Source: Alteromonas oceanisediminis
GTDB taxonomy: Bacteria > Pseudomonadota > Gammaproteobacteria > Enterobacterales > Alteromonadaceae
DNA: 64,000 nucleotides
Direction of reading: 5' to 3'
Assembly (NCBI RefSeq): GCF_018474025.1
Contig: NZ_JAHCTA010000001.1
Location: forward strand, 620,001-684,000
The notes under the pieces were generated by a model. That model was given only the letters and a program-made list of their open reading frames with translations, was not told where the DNA came from and searched no databases. The first letter of the stretch is position 1. Each line of letters begins with the position of its first letter. Made by a program: the position numbers and the translations under genes. Positions 33,698-43,408 of this stretch are shown here, piece by piece.

Positions 33698-35074
33698 GTG
33701 TCTGTGCATTCTGCTCCTTTACTATCGTCGCTGCGTCACTATCGTGACCGCCGCATCGCCGCTATTTTCTGCTTTGGCATGGCCAGCGGGTTTCCGTGGG
33801 TCATGATTGGCTCAGCACTTACCGCTTGGTTAAAAGACGGCGGCTTATCACGAGGCTCCATAGGCTTGTTCGGGATCATTTTTGCCGCCTATTCAATTAA
33901 TTTTCTCTGGTCACCGCTGCTGGATCGCGTGCGCTTACCCCTATTATCGCGCAAGCTCGGCCAACGACGTAGCTGGATTGCCCTGACACAATGGGGTGTT
34001 GCTGGCTGTTGCATGGCCATGGCGACCTTTCAGCTCGAATTACAGTTGTTTTACATTGCGCTGTTCGGGCTGCTGATTGCCATATGCAGCGCCACACAGG
34101 ATATTGCTGTTGATGCTTTTCGGATTGATGTGATCGGCCACGACGAAAAAGATAAGCTCAGCGCTGCGTCGGCGATGGCAACTGCAGGGTGGTGGACAGG
34201 GTATGGTGGGCTTGGGGCTATTCCATTCTTTTTGGCAGATTCTCCCCACTGGGCATGGCATGAGGTGTACTTTGTGCTAGCAGCAATCATGCTACTGTTG
34301 CACGTCACCGTATACTTTGTCGAAGAGCCTAAAACCGATCGCGCGGCACAGCAGGCTGAGGCAATGGCATTTTATCAACAGAAACTATTGCAGCGACGCA
34401 GTCATTCCTGGCTCAGCAAAGCCACTGCCTGGTTATTGGTTACTATTGTTGAGCCATTTAAAGAGTTTTTTAATCGCAATGGCGTGAAATTCGCCCTGTC
34501 GGTATTGCTGTTTATTTTTCTGTTCAAAATTGGTGAAGCGTTTTTAGGCCGTATGAGTATTGTGTTTTACAAAGAGCTCGGCTTTAGCAACAGTGACATA
34601 GGCTCATTGTCTAAGCTTCTCAACTGGTGGGTTACCATCGTGTTTGCGGTGATTGGCGGCCTCGTCAACATCCGCTATGGTATTTATCGCGGACTCATGA
34701 TTGCAGGCATCGCTATGGCAGCAAGTAACCTTATGTTTTCAGCGATGGCGCATGTAGGCCCAAGCAAACCGCTGTTCGTTGCAACCATTATCATCGATGG
34801 TTTCACCGCGGCATGGAGTTCGGTCGCATTAGTCGCGTTTATCTCGCTGCTGTGCAACAAAGCATTTTCGGCCTCTCAGTATGCACTCATGGCGTCTTTA
34901 GGTGTACTGGGAAGAACGGTACTGGCGTCGGGCAGTGGCTTTATTGTGGATGGTTTAGATGGAAACTGGAGCGTGTTTTTTGCGCTTACCGCGGTGATGG
35001 TGATCCCAAGTTTGCTGTTCTTATATCGGATCAGGCACAAAATTCACGCACTTGAGCAACGCAGCGAGCACTAA
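33698..35074 (+). CDS. AmpG-like muropeptide permease (MFS)
   Basis: A 458-residue major facilitator with about 12-14 transmembrane segments. The N-terminal region (IFCFGMASGFPWVMIGSALTAWLKDGGLS; YSINFLWSPLLDRVRLP; LGQRRSWI) matches AmpG, the inner-membrane importer of GlcNAc-anhydromuropeptides for peptidoglycan recycling; GQDIAVDAFRID-like wording (TQDIAVDAFRIDVI) and GLGAIPFF support it. The start is the GTG at 33698. Two AmpG-like paralogues are common in this order, so I leave the symbol empty. The stop overlaps the convergent PAS-GGDEF gene by 4 bp. Confidence 0.85.
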   Translation: MSVHSAPLLSSLRHYRDRRIAAIFCFGMASGFPWVMIGSALTAWLKDGGLSRGSIGLFGIIFAAYSINFLWSPLLDRVRLPLLSRKLGQRRSWIALTQWGVAGCCMAMATFQLELQLFYIALFGLLIAICSATQDIAVDAFRIDVIGHDEKDKLSAASAMATAGWWTGYGGLGAIPFFLADSPHWAWHEVYFVLAAIMLLLHVTVYFVEEPKTDRAAQQAEAMAFYQQKLLQRRSHSWLSKATAWLLVTIVEPFKEFFNRNGVKFALSVLLFIFLFKIGEAFLGRMSIVFYKELGFSNSDIGSLSKLLNWWVTIVFAVIGGLVNIRYGIYRGLMIAGIAMAASNLMFSAMAHVGPSKPLFVATIIIDGFTAAWSSVALVAFISLLCNKAFSASQYALMASLGVLGRTVLASGSGFIVDGLDGNWSVFFALTAVMVIPSLLFLYRIRHKIHALEQRSEH

Positions 35075-36039
35075 CGATTTTCTGGTTGGTGGATGCGAAC
35101 TTGGTTGCGTCCGCCATTTTTCGCCGCGTATAACGATTGGTCAGCATCTTCAAGCCAGGCCAGCGCAGTGGCGTAATCTGCGCTAAACTCAGCAGCACCC
35201 ACACTGACAGTAAAACGGATATGGTCATCTTCATGAGTGACTTCCGTGTGTTCTGCGGTTTCACGAATACGTTCTGCCACACTCACTGCCGAGGTTACAC
35301 TGGTATTGGGGAGCAAAATGGCAAACTCCTCGCCGCCATACCGCCCTGCATAATCGGTCTCGCGCACAGAGCTTTTCACAATACCGGCAAGCGCTTGTAT
35401 GACCTTGTCTCCCGCTTGATGGCCGTAGGTATCATTAACCCGCTTAAAATGGTCAATGTCCAACATCAGCACAGTCGCCTGTTCGTCAGTACGCAGGGCT
35501 CGTTTATATTCCCGCTCAAATTGTTCCTGCCAGTACCGACGGTTGAACAGTTGAGTGAGGCCGTCAATACGGCTCATATTCTCAAGCTCGCTGTTTAAGC
35601 GCTCGATATTCATCTGACCTAACGCCTGATCGGTAACGTCATAGACAACGATGCATACTTTTTCTACCGTTTCAGACAGGGAAGCCAGCGGAAACAAAGT
35701 GACATTCTGGTACATAAAACTCGACGCAGAGGTAATAGGTCGGTTGGTCGAAAACTCGAATAAAAAAGGTCTCTGTTCCCAAATCAAAAACGCGGGTGTT
35801 TTTAAGTCAAATACCGGCTTCGCTTTGCGTTGTAACCAGCCCTTATCCACTTTAGGAAACACATCGAAAAGGTTTTTCCCAACAACTTTGCTTGGCAGCA
35901 AGCCACTGTGGTTTTCCATAAACTGGTTCCACATTTCAACCTTGTAGTCGCGATTCACCACCACGATGCCAACTTCTATCGAACCCAGTAAATCGTACTG
36001 CCAGTGCATATCGGCGACATCGCTCATTGGTTTACTCAT
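35071..36039 (-). CDS. PAS-GGDEF diguanylate cyclase
   Basis: A 322-residue protein with an N-terminal PAS domain (about 15-140; LLGSIEVGIVVVNRDYKVEMWNQFMENHSG) and a GGDEF domain (about 155-320). The active site is GGEEF (235-239) and the inhibitory site RETD (226-229) is intact, so it should make c-di-GMP with product feedback. There is no membrane segment, so the signal is cytoplasmic. The start shares a base with the stop of the upstream response regulator (TGATG), so the pair is translated together and probably acts in one pathway. It ends the leftward rppH-to-thyA run and overlaps ampG tail to tail. Confidence 0.93.
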   Translation of the reverse strand: MSKPMSDVADMHWQYDLLGSIEVGIVVVNRDYKVEMWNQFMENHSGLLPSKVVGKNLFDVFPKVDKGWLQRKAKPVFDLKTPAFLIWEQRPFLFEFSTNRPITSASSFMYQNVTLFPLASLSETVEKVCIVVYDVTDQALGQMNIERLNSELENMSRIDGLTQLFNRRYWQEQFEREYKRALRTDEQATVLMLDIDHFKRVNDTYGHQAGDKVIQALAGIVKSSVRETDYAGRYGGEEFAILLPNTSVTSAVSVAERIRETAEHTEVTHEDDHIRFTVSVGAAEFSADYATALAWLEDADQSLYAAKNGGRNQVRIHQPENR

Positions 36040-37082
36040 CAGATCCGCGCCTCCGTTGTATCTACTAGCCTTGTGTAGACTTGCTCCATGGCTGAGCCCG
36101 GTATCAACAGCAACAGATCAAAGGTCAGATCGTGCTTCTTAATGGCGTAACATATTTCAATCGCCATGATTTTATTCCACCGGGATACCGTACCATCAAG
36201 CAATACATCCAAGTCGCAATGGCGGCCCAGAATAATCGGGTGGTTGTGACTGAATTTCACGTTCAATTGTTCCGATAGGGCGTTGAGACACGCGCCGATA
36301 AGAATATTGGAAACATCCATAAACGCTTCTAACTCAAGCTGCTCAGTGACTTCAACTTCATCATATTTAAGTAATTCGATCATGCTATCGACGCTTTCGT
36401 CGTCAAACAGCACTAACGCCTCTCCGGTAATGCCTGCGCTGACAAAGCCTTTCGACACCGCCGAAATACTAGCGTTTCGTTGCACTTCGGCGATTGCCAT
36501 GTGCAGCTCGGTCGTTTCCAGCACATTCACATTCGGTATTGGCAAATCAATAAACTCACCGAACAGATTGGCCAAACTCTCTCCGGCTCGCCCCATTGCC
36601 ACGTTCACCAGCTCTCGGTAGGCATCAATCTTGTCATCCGCTTTGCTTACACGTTGCGTTGACTGCGGAGCGACATTGGTCGTTGTGGTGGAGCGCTGTG
36701 TCGCCTCTGGCGCGCCAGAGTAAAGCCCGTACTGGCTTAAAATAGTGGTCAGCTTCGCGTTGTCGATCGGTTTGCGAATGAAATCCAGTGCACCCATGCC
36801 GACCATTCGGCTTCTCGCTTCTGGCTGTACATCGCCGGACACCACAATGACCAGTGTGGGCAAATCTTCACTGCGGATCACTTGCATCGTTTGGTAGCCG
36901 TCCATGACCGGCATATTCAAATCCAAAAACAGCACATCGCCCTTTCCCTGCTTGATAAGCTCTATGGCCTGCTGTCCATGTTCGGCAAAACTGATTTCAA
37001 CATCCCAGCCATCTGGAATAGAACGTGCCATTTGCTTACGTGCAAAGCCGGAGTCGTCGCAAATAAGGATATTGGTCGTCAT
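36039..37082 (-). CDS. Response regulator with CheC/CheX-like domain
   Basis: A 347-residue protein. The receiver domain (1-120) has D9/D10, phospho-acceptor D54 (LFLDLNMPVMDG), S82 and K104 (IRKPID). After a Thr/Gln-rich linker (122-150) comes a CheC-like domain with two motif positions: E157-L-V-N160 (RELVNVAMGRAGESLANLF) and D256-V-S-N259 (FMDVSNILIGACLNALS). CheC-family proteins dephosphorylate receiver domains through an E/D-x-x-N motif, so this fusion may act on itself or on other receivers. No chemotaxis genes are close. It starts 2 bp after the thyA stop and is coupled to the following diguanylate cyclase. Confidence 0.87.
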   Translation of the reverse strand: MTTNILICDDSGFARKQMARSIPDGWDVEISFAEHGQQAIELIKQGKGDVLFLDLNMPVMDGYQTMQVIRSEDLPTLVIVVSGDVQPEARSRMVGMGALDFIRKPIDNAKLTTILSQYGLYSGAPEATQRSTTTTNVAPQSTQRVSKADDKIDAYRELVNVAMGRAGESLANLFGEFIDLPIPNVNVLETTELHMAIAEVQRNASISAVSKGFVSAGITGEALVLFDDESVDSMIELLKYDEVEVTEQLELEAFMDVSNILIGACLNALSEQLNVKFSHNHPIILGRHCDLDVLLDGTVSRWNKIMAIEICYAIKKHDLTFDLLLLIPGSAMEQVYTRLVDTTEARI

Positions 37083-37084
37083 CG

Positions 37085-37918
37085 CTAAATAGCCACTGGC
37101 GCTTTGATGTGCGGGTGAGATTGATAATTTTTAAGCGAAAAATCATCAATAGTAAATCCAAAAATGTCTTTGATTTGCGGATTAATCTGCATCGTAGGTA
37201 GCGGGAAAGGTTCGCGGCTAAGTTGCAATTCTGTCTGCTCTAGATGATTGCTGTATAAATGCGCGTCACCTAGCGTATGGACAAAATCACCCAGTTCGAG
37301 TTCGCAGACCTGAGCCACCATCATGGTTAATAATGCATAACTGGCAATGTTAAAGGGCACCCCCAAAAACACATCGCCGCTACGCTGATATAACTGGCAG
37401 GATAATTTGCCTTCCAGCACATAGAATTGGAATAAGGTGTGGCATGGGGGCAACGCTTGTTTGCCGCGAGCCGCGTTTTCTTTAGGTGACACGCTGGTAT
37501 CAGGCAAAACCGCCGGATTCCACGCACTGACAATCAACCGGCGAGAGTCAGGATTAGTTTTGATTTGCTCAACCACCTGACTTATTTGATCAATTGTTTC
37601 TCCGTTCTGGCCCGCCCAACTGCGCCACTGTTGCCCGTAAACCGGCCCAAGCTCGCCCTCGTCGGTCGCCCATTCATCCCAAATAGACACGCCGTTCTCA
37701 GTCAAATACGCGATATTGGTATCGCCCTTCAGAAACCATAGCAGTTCATGAATAATACTGCGCAAATGACACTTTTTGGTCGTCACTAACGGAAAACCGT
37801 CGGCCAGATTGAAGCGCATTTGATACCCAAACACACTCAATGTGCCGGTGCCGGTGCGGTCTTCTTTGCGCACACCGTTATTTAAAATGTGCCGCATTAA
37901 TTCATGATACTGCTGCAT
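37085..37918 (-). CDS. thyA: Thymidylate synthase
   Basis: A 277-residue ThyA, converting dUMP to dTMP with methylene-tetrahydrofolate. It has the folate/dUMP Arg region [20 protein letters not shown], the catalytic Cys in [34 protein letters not shown], and the C-terminal [10 protein letters not shown]. Compared with E. coli ThyA (264 residues) there is an insertion of about 13 residues just before the catalytic loop ([16 protein letters not shown]), in a place where other bacteria also carry insertions. It follows lgt by 6 bp, as in many gammaproteobacteria; folA lies 20 kb away in this window. Confidence 0.97.
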   Translation of the reverse strand: MQQYHELMRHILNNGVRKEDRTGTGTLSVFGYQMRFNLADGFPLVTTKKCHLRSIIHELLWFLKGDTNIAYLTENGVSIWDEWATDEGELGPVYGQQWRSWAGQNGETIDQISQVVEQIKTNPDSRRLIVSAWNPAVLPDTSVSPKENAARGKQALPPCHTLFQFYVLEGKLSCQLYQRSGDVFLGVPFNIASYALLTMMVAQVCELELGDFVHTLGDAHLYSNHLEQTELQLSREPFPLPTMQINPQIKDIFGFTIDDFSLKNYQSHPHIKAPVAI

Positions 37919-37924
37919 AGATGA

Positions 37925-38740
37925 CTACTTATGTTGCGTGTTAAGATTATCAAAAACGGGCTTTCGATACGCTCGAACGATAAGCCATACGCCTAACCCA
38001 ATCATTGGGATGCATAATAACTGACCTTGTGACAATCCTAAAGTGTAAAGACCAATGTGGGCATCTGGTTCGCGGTAGTATTCGATGATAAATCGAAAGC
38101 ACCCGTAACCGGCTAAAAACAGGCCACCTACCGCGCCACGAGGTCTCGGTTTAGCAGAAAACCACCACAACAGGATAAACAACACCACGCCCTCAAGAAA
38201 AAATTCATAAAGCTGAGACGGATGCCGCGCAATCGGCCCGGCACCCGGAAAAATCACGCCCCAAGGAACATCGGTTGTACGCCCCCAAAGCTCTGCGTTT
38301 AAAAAATTACCTAAACGCCCTGCGCCTAGCCCGATCGGTACCAGCGGCGCGACAAAATCACCCAACGCCAAAAACGGCATATTCATTTTTCGAGCGTACA
38401 ACGCAATGGCGACGAGCACACCCAGCAAGCCACCGTGGAAAGACATGCCTCCTGTCCATATTTTGAGAAGATATAAAGGATCGTCTAGAAACAACCCAAA
38501 CTGGTAGAAGAGTACGTAACCGACCCGACCTCCCACAATCACCCCAAGGAAACCCCAAAACAGAAAGTCACTGAGTTGCTCTTTGCTCCACCCAATGCGA
38601 TGAATGCGTTGTTTAGCCAATAAAAATGCGGCAATGAAGCCGACCAGATACATCAAGCCATACCAGCGCACACTGACAGGGCCCAGAGAAAAGATGACCG
38701 GATCAATTTGCGGAAACACCCAATGCTGTTGCTCTAACAC
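37925..38740 (-). CDS. lgt: Prolipoprotein diacylglyceryl transferase
   Basis: A 271-residue inner-membrane enzyme with about seven transmembrane segments that moves diacylglycerol from phosphatidylglycerol to the lipobox cysteine of prolipoproteins. Key motifs are present: [21 protein letters not shown] (catalytic His region), [16 protein letters not shown] (the Lgt signature) and [12 protein letters not shown]. The window encodes clear substrates, such as NlpD and the PrsT-like protein. It is 3 bp after the TauE-like gene and 6 bp before thyA. Confidence 0.97.
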   Translation of the reverse strand: MLEQQHWVFPQIDPVIFSLGPVSVRWYGLMYLVGFIAAFLLAKQRIHRIGWSKEQLSDFLFWGFLGVIVGGRVGYVLFYQFGLFLDDPLYLLKIWTGGMSFHGGLLGVLVAIALYARKMNMPFLALGDFVAPLVPIGLGAGRLGNFLNAELWGRTTDVPWGVIFPGAGPIARHPSQLYEFFLEGVVLFILLWWFSAKPRPRGAVGGLFLAGYGCFRFIIEYYREPDAHIGLYTLGLSQGQLLCIPMIGLGVWLIVRAYRKPVFDNLNTQHK

Positions 38741-38743
38741 GTT

Positions 38744-39547
38744 TTACAATCCCCACAGCATACGAATGCTGACTAACACTAAAAAAACGGCAAAGACTTT
38801 TTTTAAGCCTTGCGTGTTCATCCTTTGACCCAACTTGGCACCCAGAGGTGCTGTGAATACGGATATAACAGCGATACTCACTGACGCTGGCCAAAATACA
38901 TAACCGATAAACCCCTCTGTCAGCGCCCCATAATGCCAACCGGAGATGACAAAACTGGCGCTACCGAAAACAGCGATAAGAATACCACTAAATGCCGCAC
39001 ATCCAATCGCTTGTCGAATATTCACCCGGTACCACACCAGCGCGGGCACCAACAGTGCTCCACCGCCAATCCCCATGAGTGCGGAAAGCGTACCTACCGA
39101 TGCGCCAATGCCAACCAGCTTAGGTTGCGACGCTGTGTGCGTCGATTCGCGCCGACTGCCGAACATCATATACAGAGCGATCAGCATCACCAGCACAGCA
39201 AAAATACCTTTGAGCACGGCACCAGGAATGCGACTGGCCACCTGTGCACCAATGATCGCACCGAAGGCGATACCAATCCCTGACCACAGCACAATCGTTT
39301 GACTGAGGTTGCCCAACTTATAATGCGCCCGCGCGGATGACATGCCGGTAAAAATAATGGTTGATAATGACGTTGCAATGGCAATAACGATCGTTTCTGT
39401 CGGTGGGATATTGAGCCAACCCGCAAGCAAGTAAGCCAGAGCCGGTACCATGATCAGGCCACCACCAATCCCCAGTAAGCCCGCCAGTACGCCTACTACA
39501 GCCCCCAGTAACATGCAGGTGATAACAATGACCAACATCATTTCCAT
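38744..39547 (-). CDS. TauE/SafE family membrane transporter
   Basis: A 267-residue membrane protein with about eight transmembrane segments in two homologous halves. The repeated glycine-rich signatures are VVGVLAGLLGIGGGLIMVPAL and VGTLSALMGIGGGALLVPALV, typical of the TauE/SafE (DUF81) anion exporters proposed to move sulfite, sulfonates or related anions. The substrate here is unknown. It lies between ptsP (1 bp) and lgt (3 bp), an order seen in other Alteromonadales, which suggests cotranscription but not a shared pathway. Confidence 0.9.
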   Translation of the reverse strand: MEMMLVIVITCMLLGAVVGVLAGLLGIGGGLIMVPALAYLLAGWLNIPPTETIVIAIATSLSTIIFTGMSSARAHYKLGNLSQTIVLWSGIGIAFGAIIGAQVASRIPGAVLKGIFAVLVMLIALYMMFGSRRESTHTASQPKLVGIGASVGTLSALMGIGGGALLVPALVWYRVNIRQAIGCAAFSGILIAVFGSASFVISGWHYGALTEGFIGYVFWPASVSIAVISVFTAPLGAKLGQRMNTQGLKKVFAVFLVLVSIRMLWGL

Positions 39548-39548
39548 C

Positions 39549-41843
39549 CTACCAACCCGCTCGGGTTAACCCGCCCAATTGCTTATTGTCTAAATACTTA
39601 TTAACGCGTTCAAATACGTCGGCAGGGAGATCACAGGCCAATACCGCCGGTAGTAATTGTTCGACCTCCGCCACGGAAATATTGCGGATCACCCAATTGA
39701 TTTTACGCAAGTTATGCGCATTCATGGAAAGTTTCCGATATCCCATGGCGACGAGTAACACCGCGCCTCCGGGCTCCCCGGCCAGTTCTCCACACACGGT
39801 AACAGGCGTGTTGTGGGCATTGCATTGAGTCGCAATCGTTGCAAGTGCATTTAAAACCGCAGGATGATAACTACTGTAGAGGTTTGCCACACGGGCATTG
39901 TTGCGATCCACCGCAAGTAAGTATTGGGTTAAATCGTTGCTACCAACCGAAAAGAAATCCACGCGGGACGCAAGTTGGGGGATTTGATAAATTGCCGCAG
40001 GCACTTCCAACATGACACCAATTTTTGGCTTATACAGCAAGCCACCGGGCCCTTGAAGTTCTTCATTGACCTCGTGATAGGCTTGATCAATTAGCCGCAA
40101 CGCATCATCCACCTCATTCACTGAAGTGATCATGGGTAACATAATGTGCAGGTTGTCCAGACCCGCGCTGGCTCTTAGCATCGCACGGATCTGCACCAGA
40201 AAAATCTCAGGGTGATCCAGCGTTAAACGTACGCCTCGCCAGCCCAAAAAGGGATTTTCTTCATTGATGGGGAAATACGGTAACGGTTTGTCTCCCCCGA
40301 CATCTAAGGTCCTAAGCGTGACTTCATGCTCGGCTGCGCTGTGCAACACCTGACGATACAGCTCAAATTGCTCTCGCTCTGAGGGGAATCGCTCGCGCAA
40401 CATAAACGGAATTTCTGTGCGATAAAGCCCTACGCCACAGCCTTGCTCCTGTTGCAGTTCCAGTTCTACCGACAAACCCGCATTCACAAGCAGCGTTATG
40501 GCATGCTCATCTTCAGTCACGCTAGGCTTAACGGCTTCCTGTTCAATTTTTTTTGATAGTTCCTGCTCTTCAGCGATCAGGTGTTTAAATTCTGCTTCAA
40601 TATGCCGCTGTGGATTAACAATCACTTCACCGGAATAGCCATCGAGCAAGATGGGCTTGCCATCTAACAGTTCCGGCGACACATTGTTTAAACCCATCAC
40701 CGCTGGCACGCCCATCGCTCTGGCCAGAATGGCAGTATGGCTGTTGTTTGAGCCACGGATGGAGATAATGCCCACCAAATGCTTGCGTGGAAACTCGGCC
40801 AACATAGGCGCAGACACTTCTTCGGCCACTAAAATAGAATCCGTCTCAATACGGCGCTGCTGCGGACCTTTGTGTCCGCTAGCACGGGCCACAATATTGC
40901 GTAAAATTCGATTCGACAGGTCAATGATATCAATAGCCCGCTCCTGCATGTAGGGATCTTCCATGTTTTCAAACTGTGCCGCGTAACTCTCGACGACCAG
41001 TTTTAATGCAGAACCCGCATCCCAATCCTGTTGCTTGATTTTCGCTTCAACTTCGCGCCCGAGGCTATTGGCGTCCAGAAGCTGATGGTAGAGCTGAAAA
41101 ATCGAGCGCACATCTTCAGGGATTGTTCCCTCTAATGACGATGACAAGCCTTCCACTTCGCGACGAGTGATGTCTACCGCCGCGCGGTAATCGGCTATCG
41201 CTGCGCTCACGTCAGTCGTGCGTTTGACCTGCCAGCGGCTTAAATCAATCTTAATGTTTGGCTGGTAGCCCGTGCCGCACGCGAGGCCCGATGATCCTGC
41301 CACGCCATGGAGATTTTTCTGTGACGTAAGCTGACCTATTTTCGACGGCGTGCGCAACGCTCCGCGGATCTCCGCGTTGGCTATTTCCAGTGCAATCTGT
41401 GCTGCCAGAGTGACTAAAAAAGCCTCTTCATCTTCGCTAAAGCGGCGTTTGTCACGTTGTTGAAGTGTGATCACACCCAGCACCTTGCGCTGGTGAATGA
41501 TCGGCGCGCCAAGAAACGCATTAAAGTGCTCTTCTTCCACTTCAGGATAATATTTGAAGCGCGGATGGTTATGCGCATCGATGATGTTTAAAGGCTCTTC
41601 GCGCTGCCCTACCAACCCAATCAGCCCTTCAGAAAAACCGATTAACACCCGATTAACGGCCGATTTCGCCAGCCCTTCCGTGGCGACCAGTGTGAGCAAC
41701 TGTGTTTGATAATCTGCCAAGTACATCGAGCATGCGTCCACCTGCATGGTCTGTTTAACACGCAGCACCAAATGCCCGATGGCCTCATCGAGCACCGGAA
41801 TTCGGTTAACTTCTTGTACAATCCGCTTAAGAGTAGTAAGCAT
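39549..41843 (-). CDS. ptsP: Phosphoenolpyruvate-protein phosphotransferase PtsP (EI-Ntr)
   Basis: A 764-residue first component of the nitrogen-related phosphotransferase system. The N-terminal GAF domain (LVLRVKQTMQVDACSMYLAD) senses small molecules such as glutamine. It is followed by the PEP-utiliser N domain, the phosphohistidine domain with the active His in GSNNSHTAILARAMGVPAVMG, and the C-terminal PEP-binding TIM barrel (GVGLYRTEIPFMLRERFP, FFSVGSNDLTQYLLAVDRNN, VCGELAGEP). It passes phosphate to NPr (PtsO), not encoded in this window. It follows rppH by 24 bp, the conserved rppH-ptsP order. Confidence 0.96.
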   Translation of the reverse strand: MLTTLKRIVQEVNRIPVLDEAIGHLVLRVKQTMQVDACSMYLADYQTQLLTLVATEGLAKSAVNRVLIGFSEGLIGLVGQREEPLNIIDAHNHPRFKYYPEVEEEHFNAFLGAPIIHQRKVLGVITLQQRDKRRFSEDEEAFLVTLAAQIALEIANAEIRGALRTPSKIGQLTSQKNLHGVAGSSGLACGTGYQPNIKIDLSRWQVKRTTDVSAAIADYRAAVDITRREVEGLSSSLEGTIPEDVRSIFQLYHQLLDANSLGREVEAKIKQQDWDAGSALKLVVESYAAQFENMEDPYMQERAIDIIDLSNRILRNIVARASGHKGPQQRRIETDSILVAEEVSAPMLAEFPRKHLVGIISIRGSNNSHTAILARAMGVPAVMGLNNVSPELLDGKPILLDGYSGEVIVNPQRHIEAEFKHLIAEEQELSKKIEQEAVKPSVTEDEHAITLLVNAGLSVELELQQEQGCGVGLYRTEIPFMLRERFPSEREQFELYRQVLHSAAEHEVTLRTLDVGGDKPLPYFPINEENPFLGWRGVRLTLDHPEIFLVQIRAMLRASAGLDNLHIMLPMITSVNEVDDALRLIDQAYHEVNEELQGPGGLLYKPKIGVMLEVPAAIYQIPQLASRVDFFSVGSNDLTQYLLAVDRNNARVANLYSSYHPAVLNALATIATQCNAHNTPVTVCGELAGEPGGAVLLVAMGYRKLSMNAHNLRKINWVIRNISVAEVEQLLPAVLACDLPADVFERVNKYLDNKQLGGLTRAGW

Positions 41844-41867
41844 AAGCTCCTGTTATGCCAACGTGAA

Positions 41868-42395
41868 TTAATTGCGGCGTTGACGTTTTCGCCGTTGCTG
41901 ACCAAAAATGTGTTTCGCGTTGGCAGGCATGGCGATGGGCGCAAATTCTTTCATCACACGCCGATACACATCACGCTTGAACGACACCACGTTGCGCACA
42001 GGATACCAATAACTTACCCAGCGCCAGTCATCAAACTCTGGATGGCCTGACTGCAGCACATCCACATCCGACTCATCGCAGCGCAGTTGCAACAAAAACC
42101 ACTTTTGTTTTTGACCAATACACACGGGGTTCGAGCCCTGCCGGATCAAACGTTTTGGTAACTTGTAACGAACCCAATTGCGTGTCGAAGCAATAATTTC
42201 TACGTCTTTTGACTGTAAACCTACTTCTTCGTACAGCTCTCTGAACATTGCTTGCTCAGGGGTTTCGCCATCATCTATCCCGCCTTGCGGGAACTGCCAT
42301 GAATGCTGCCCGTATCGCCTAGCCCAAAATACCTGGCCCATACGATTACATATTACGATACCAACATTCGCACGGAATCCGTCTGCGTCTATCAC
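41868..42395 (-). CDS. rppH: RNA pyrophosphohydrolase RppH
   Basis: A 175-residue Nudix hydrolase that removes pyrophosphate from the 5' end of mRNAs to start RNase E decay. It has the family N-terminus [17 protein letters not shown], the segment [21 protein letters not shown] and an intact Nudix box ([23 protein letters not shown]). The C-terminus is short and basic. It heads the leftward rppH-ptsP-tauE-lgt-thyA run and is divergent from mutH across 115 bp, an arrangement conserved in gammaproteobacteria. Confidence 0.96.
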   Translation of the reverse strand: MIDADGFRANVGIVICNRMGQVFWARRYGQHSWQFPQGGIDDGETPEQAMFRELYEEVGLQSKDVEIIASTRNWVRYKLPKRLIRQGSNPVCIGQKQKWFLLQLRCDESDVDVLQSGHPEFDDWRWVSYWYPVRNVVSFKRDVYRRVMKEFAPIAMPANAKHIFGQQRRKRQRRN

Positions 42396-42510
42396 GTAGA
42401 CTCCAAAGTGCGTAACTCATTTATCAATGAATTCATTCTTCCATAAACTGCATGAATTGCATAGCATTAGCGCTAATTAGTTTGAATGATAATTCAGGTA
42501 GCACGCCGCC

Positions 42511-43197
42511 ATGCAGCCACCACAACAGCCGCCAAAATCCCTCCATGAGCTGCGACAACGAGCTGAGCAAATAGCCGGTTTGACGCTGGGCGACTTAGCC
42601 AACATGGCCGCCCTTCAAGTGCCTGAAAATTTCAAACGAGAAAAAGGCTGGAGCGGCCAGTTACTTGAGCTCTGGTTGGGGGCAACGGCTGGCTCAAAAC
42701 CGCAGCAAGATTTTCCAGAGCTGGGTGTTGAACTGAAAACACTTCCCATCAATGCAATGGGCGCCCCCTGCGAAACAACCTATGTATGCTACGCACCGTT
42801 GTTAGGCATCGAGGACACTCGGTGGGAAACGAGCAACGTGCGCAACAAGCTGCAGCAAGTGCTGTGGATACCCGTGGTTGGCGATCGTCACATTCCACCC
42901 GCTCAGCGCACCGTTGGATCGCCCATTTTCTGGTCGCCTGATCATTCCCAACTGGCGCAGCTGCAAGCCGATTGGGAAGAGCTTATGGAGCGGATCAGTT
43001 TGGGCGAGATTGAATCGGTCACCGCCCGAACGGGTGAGTTTTTGCAACTGAGACCCAAAGCAGCTGACGGCCAGCAGCTCACTGACGCTATCGGCAAACA
43101 CGGGCGCCTGATTAAAACGCGCCCGCGCGGCTTTTATCTGCGCAAAGCCTTTACTCAGCAAATTCTGAATGACGCGTTTGGTTTTGAAAACCTGTAG
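42511..43197 (+). CDS. mutH: DNA mismatch repair endonuclease MutH
   Basis: A 228-residue endonuclease that nicks the unmethylated strand at hemimethylated GATC sites. The catalytic D-E-x-K residues are in DFPELGVELKTLP; the N-terminal GLTLGDLANMAALQVP and the C-terminal LRPKAADGQQLTDAIG and GFYLRKAFTQQIL match the family. Its presence implies Dam-directed mismatch repair with MutS and MutL elsewhere. Divergent from rppH. A 211-bp stretch follows before the convergent AraC-type gene; it holds only a small hairpin (TTGCTC-ATTAG-GAGCAA, about 43378) and no gene I can support. Confidence 0.96.
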   Translation: MQPPQQPPKSLHELRQRAEQIAGLTLGDLANMAALQVPENFKREKGWSGQLLELWLGATAGSKPQQDFPELGVELKTLPINAMGAPCETTYVCYAPLLGIEDTRWETSNVRNKLQQVLWIPVVGDRHIPPAQRTVGSPIFWSPDHSQLAQLQADWEELMERISLGEIESVTARTGEFLQLRPKAADGQQLTDAIGKHGRLIKTRPRGFYLRKAFTQQILNDAFGFENL

Positions 43198-43408
43198 CGT
43201 AGATTTTACCGACGTTGACACGAACCGAAGAAACACACTGCTGGCTCTCTACGAAGAATCGTCATCGTAGTTGAATGTGTTTACTACTTCTCCTCGTCTC
43301 AAACCGCCTGTCAATCTCAAATGATGAATGTCAGCAGTGCACGAAATCAAAGAACATAAAATTAGACTGTGTTTATTGTTGCTCATTAGGAGCAATGAGG
43401 AAGGACGC

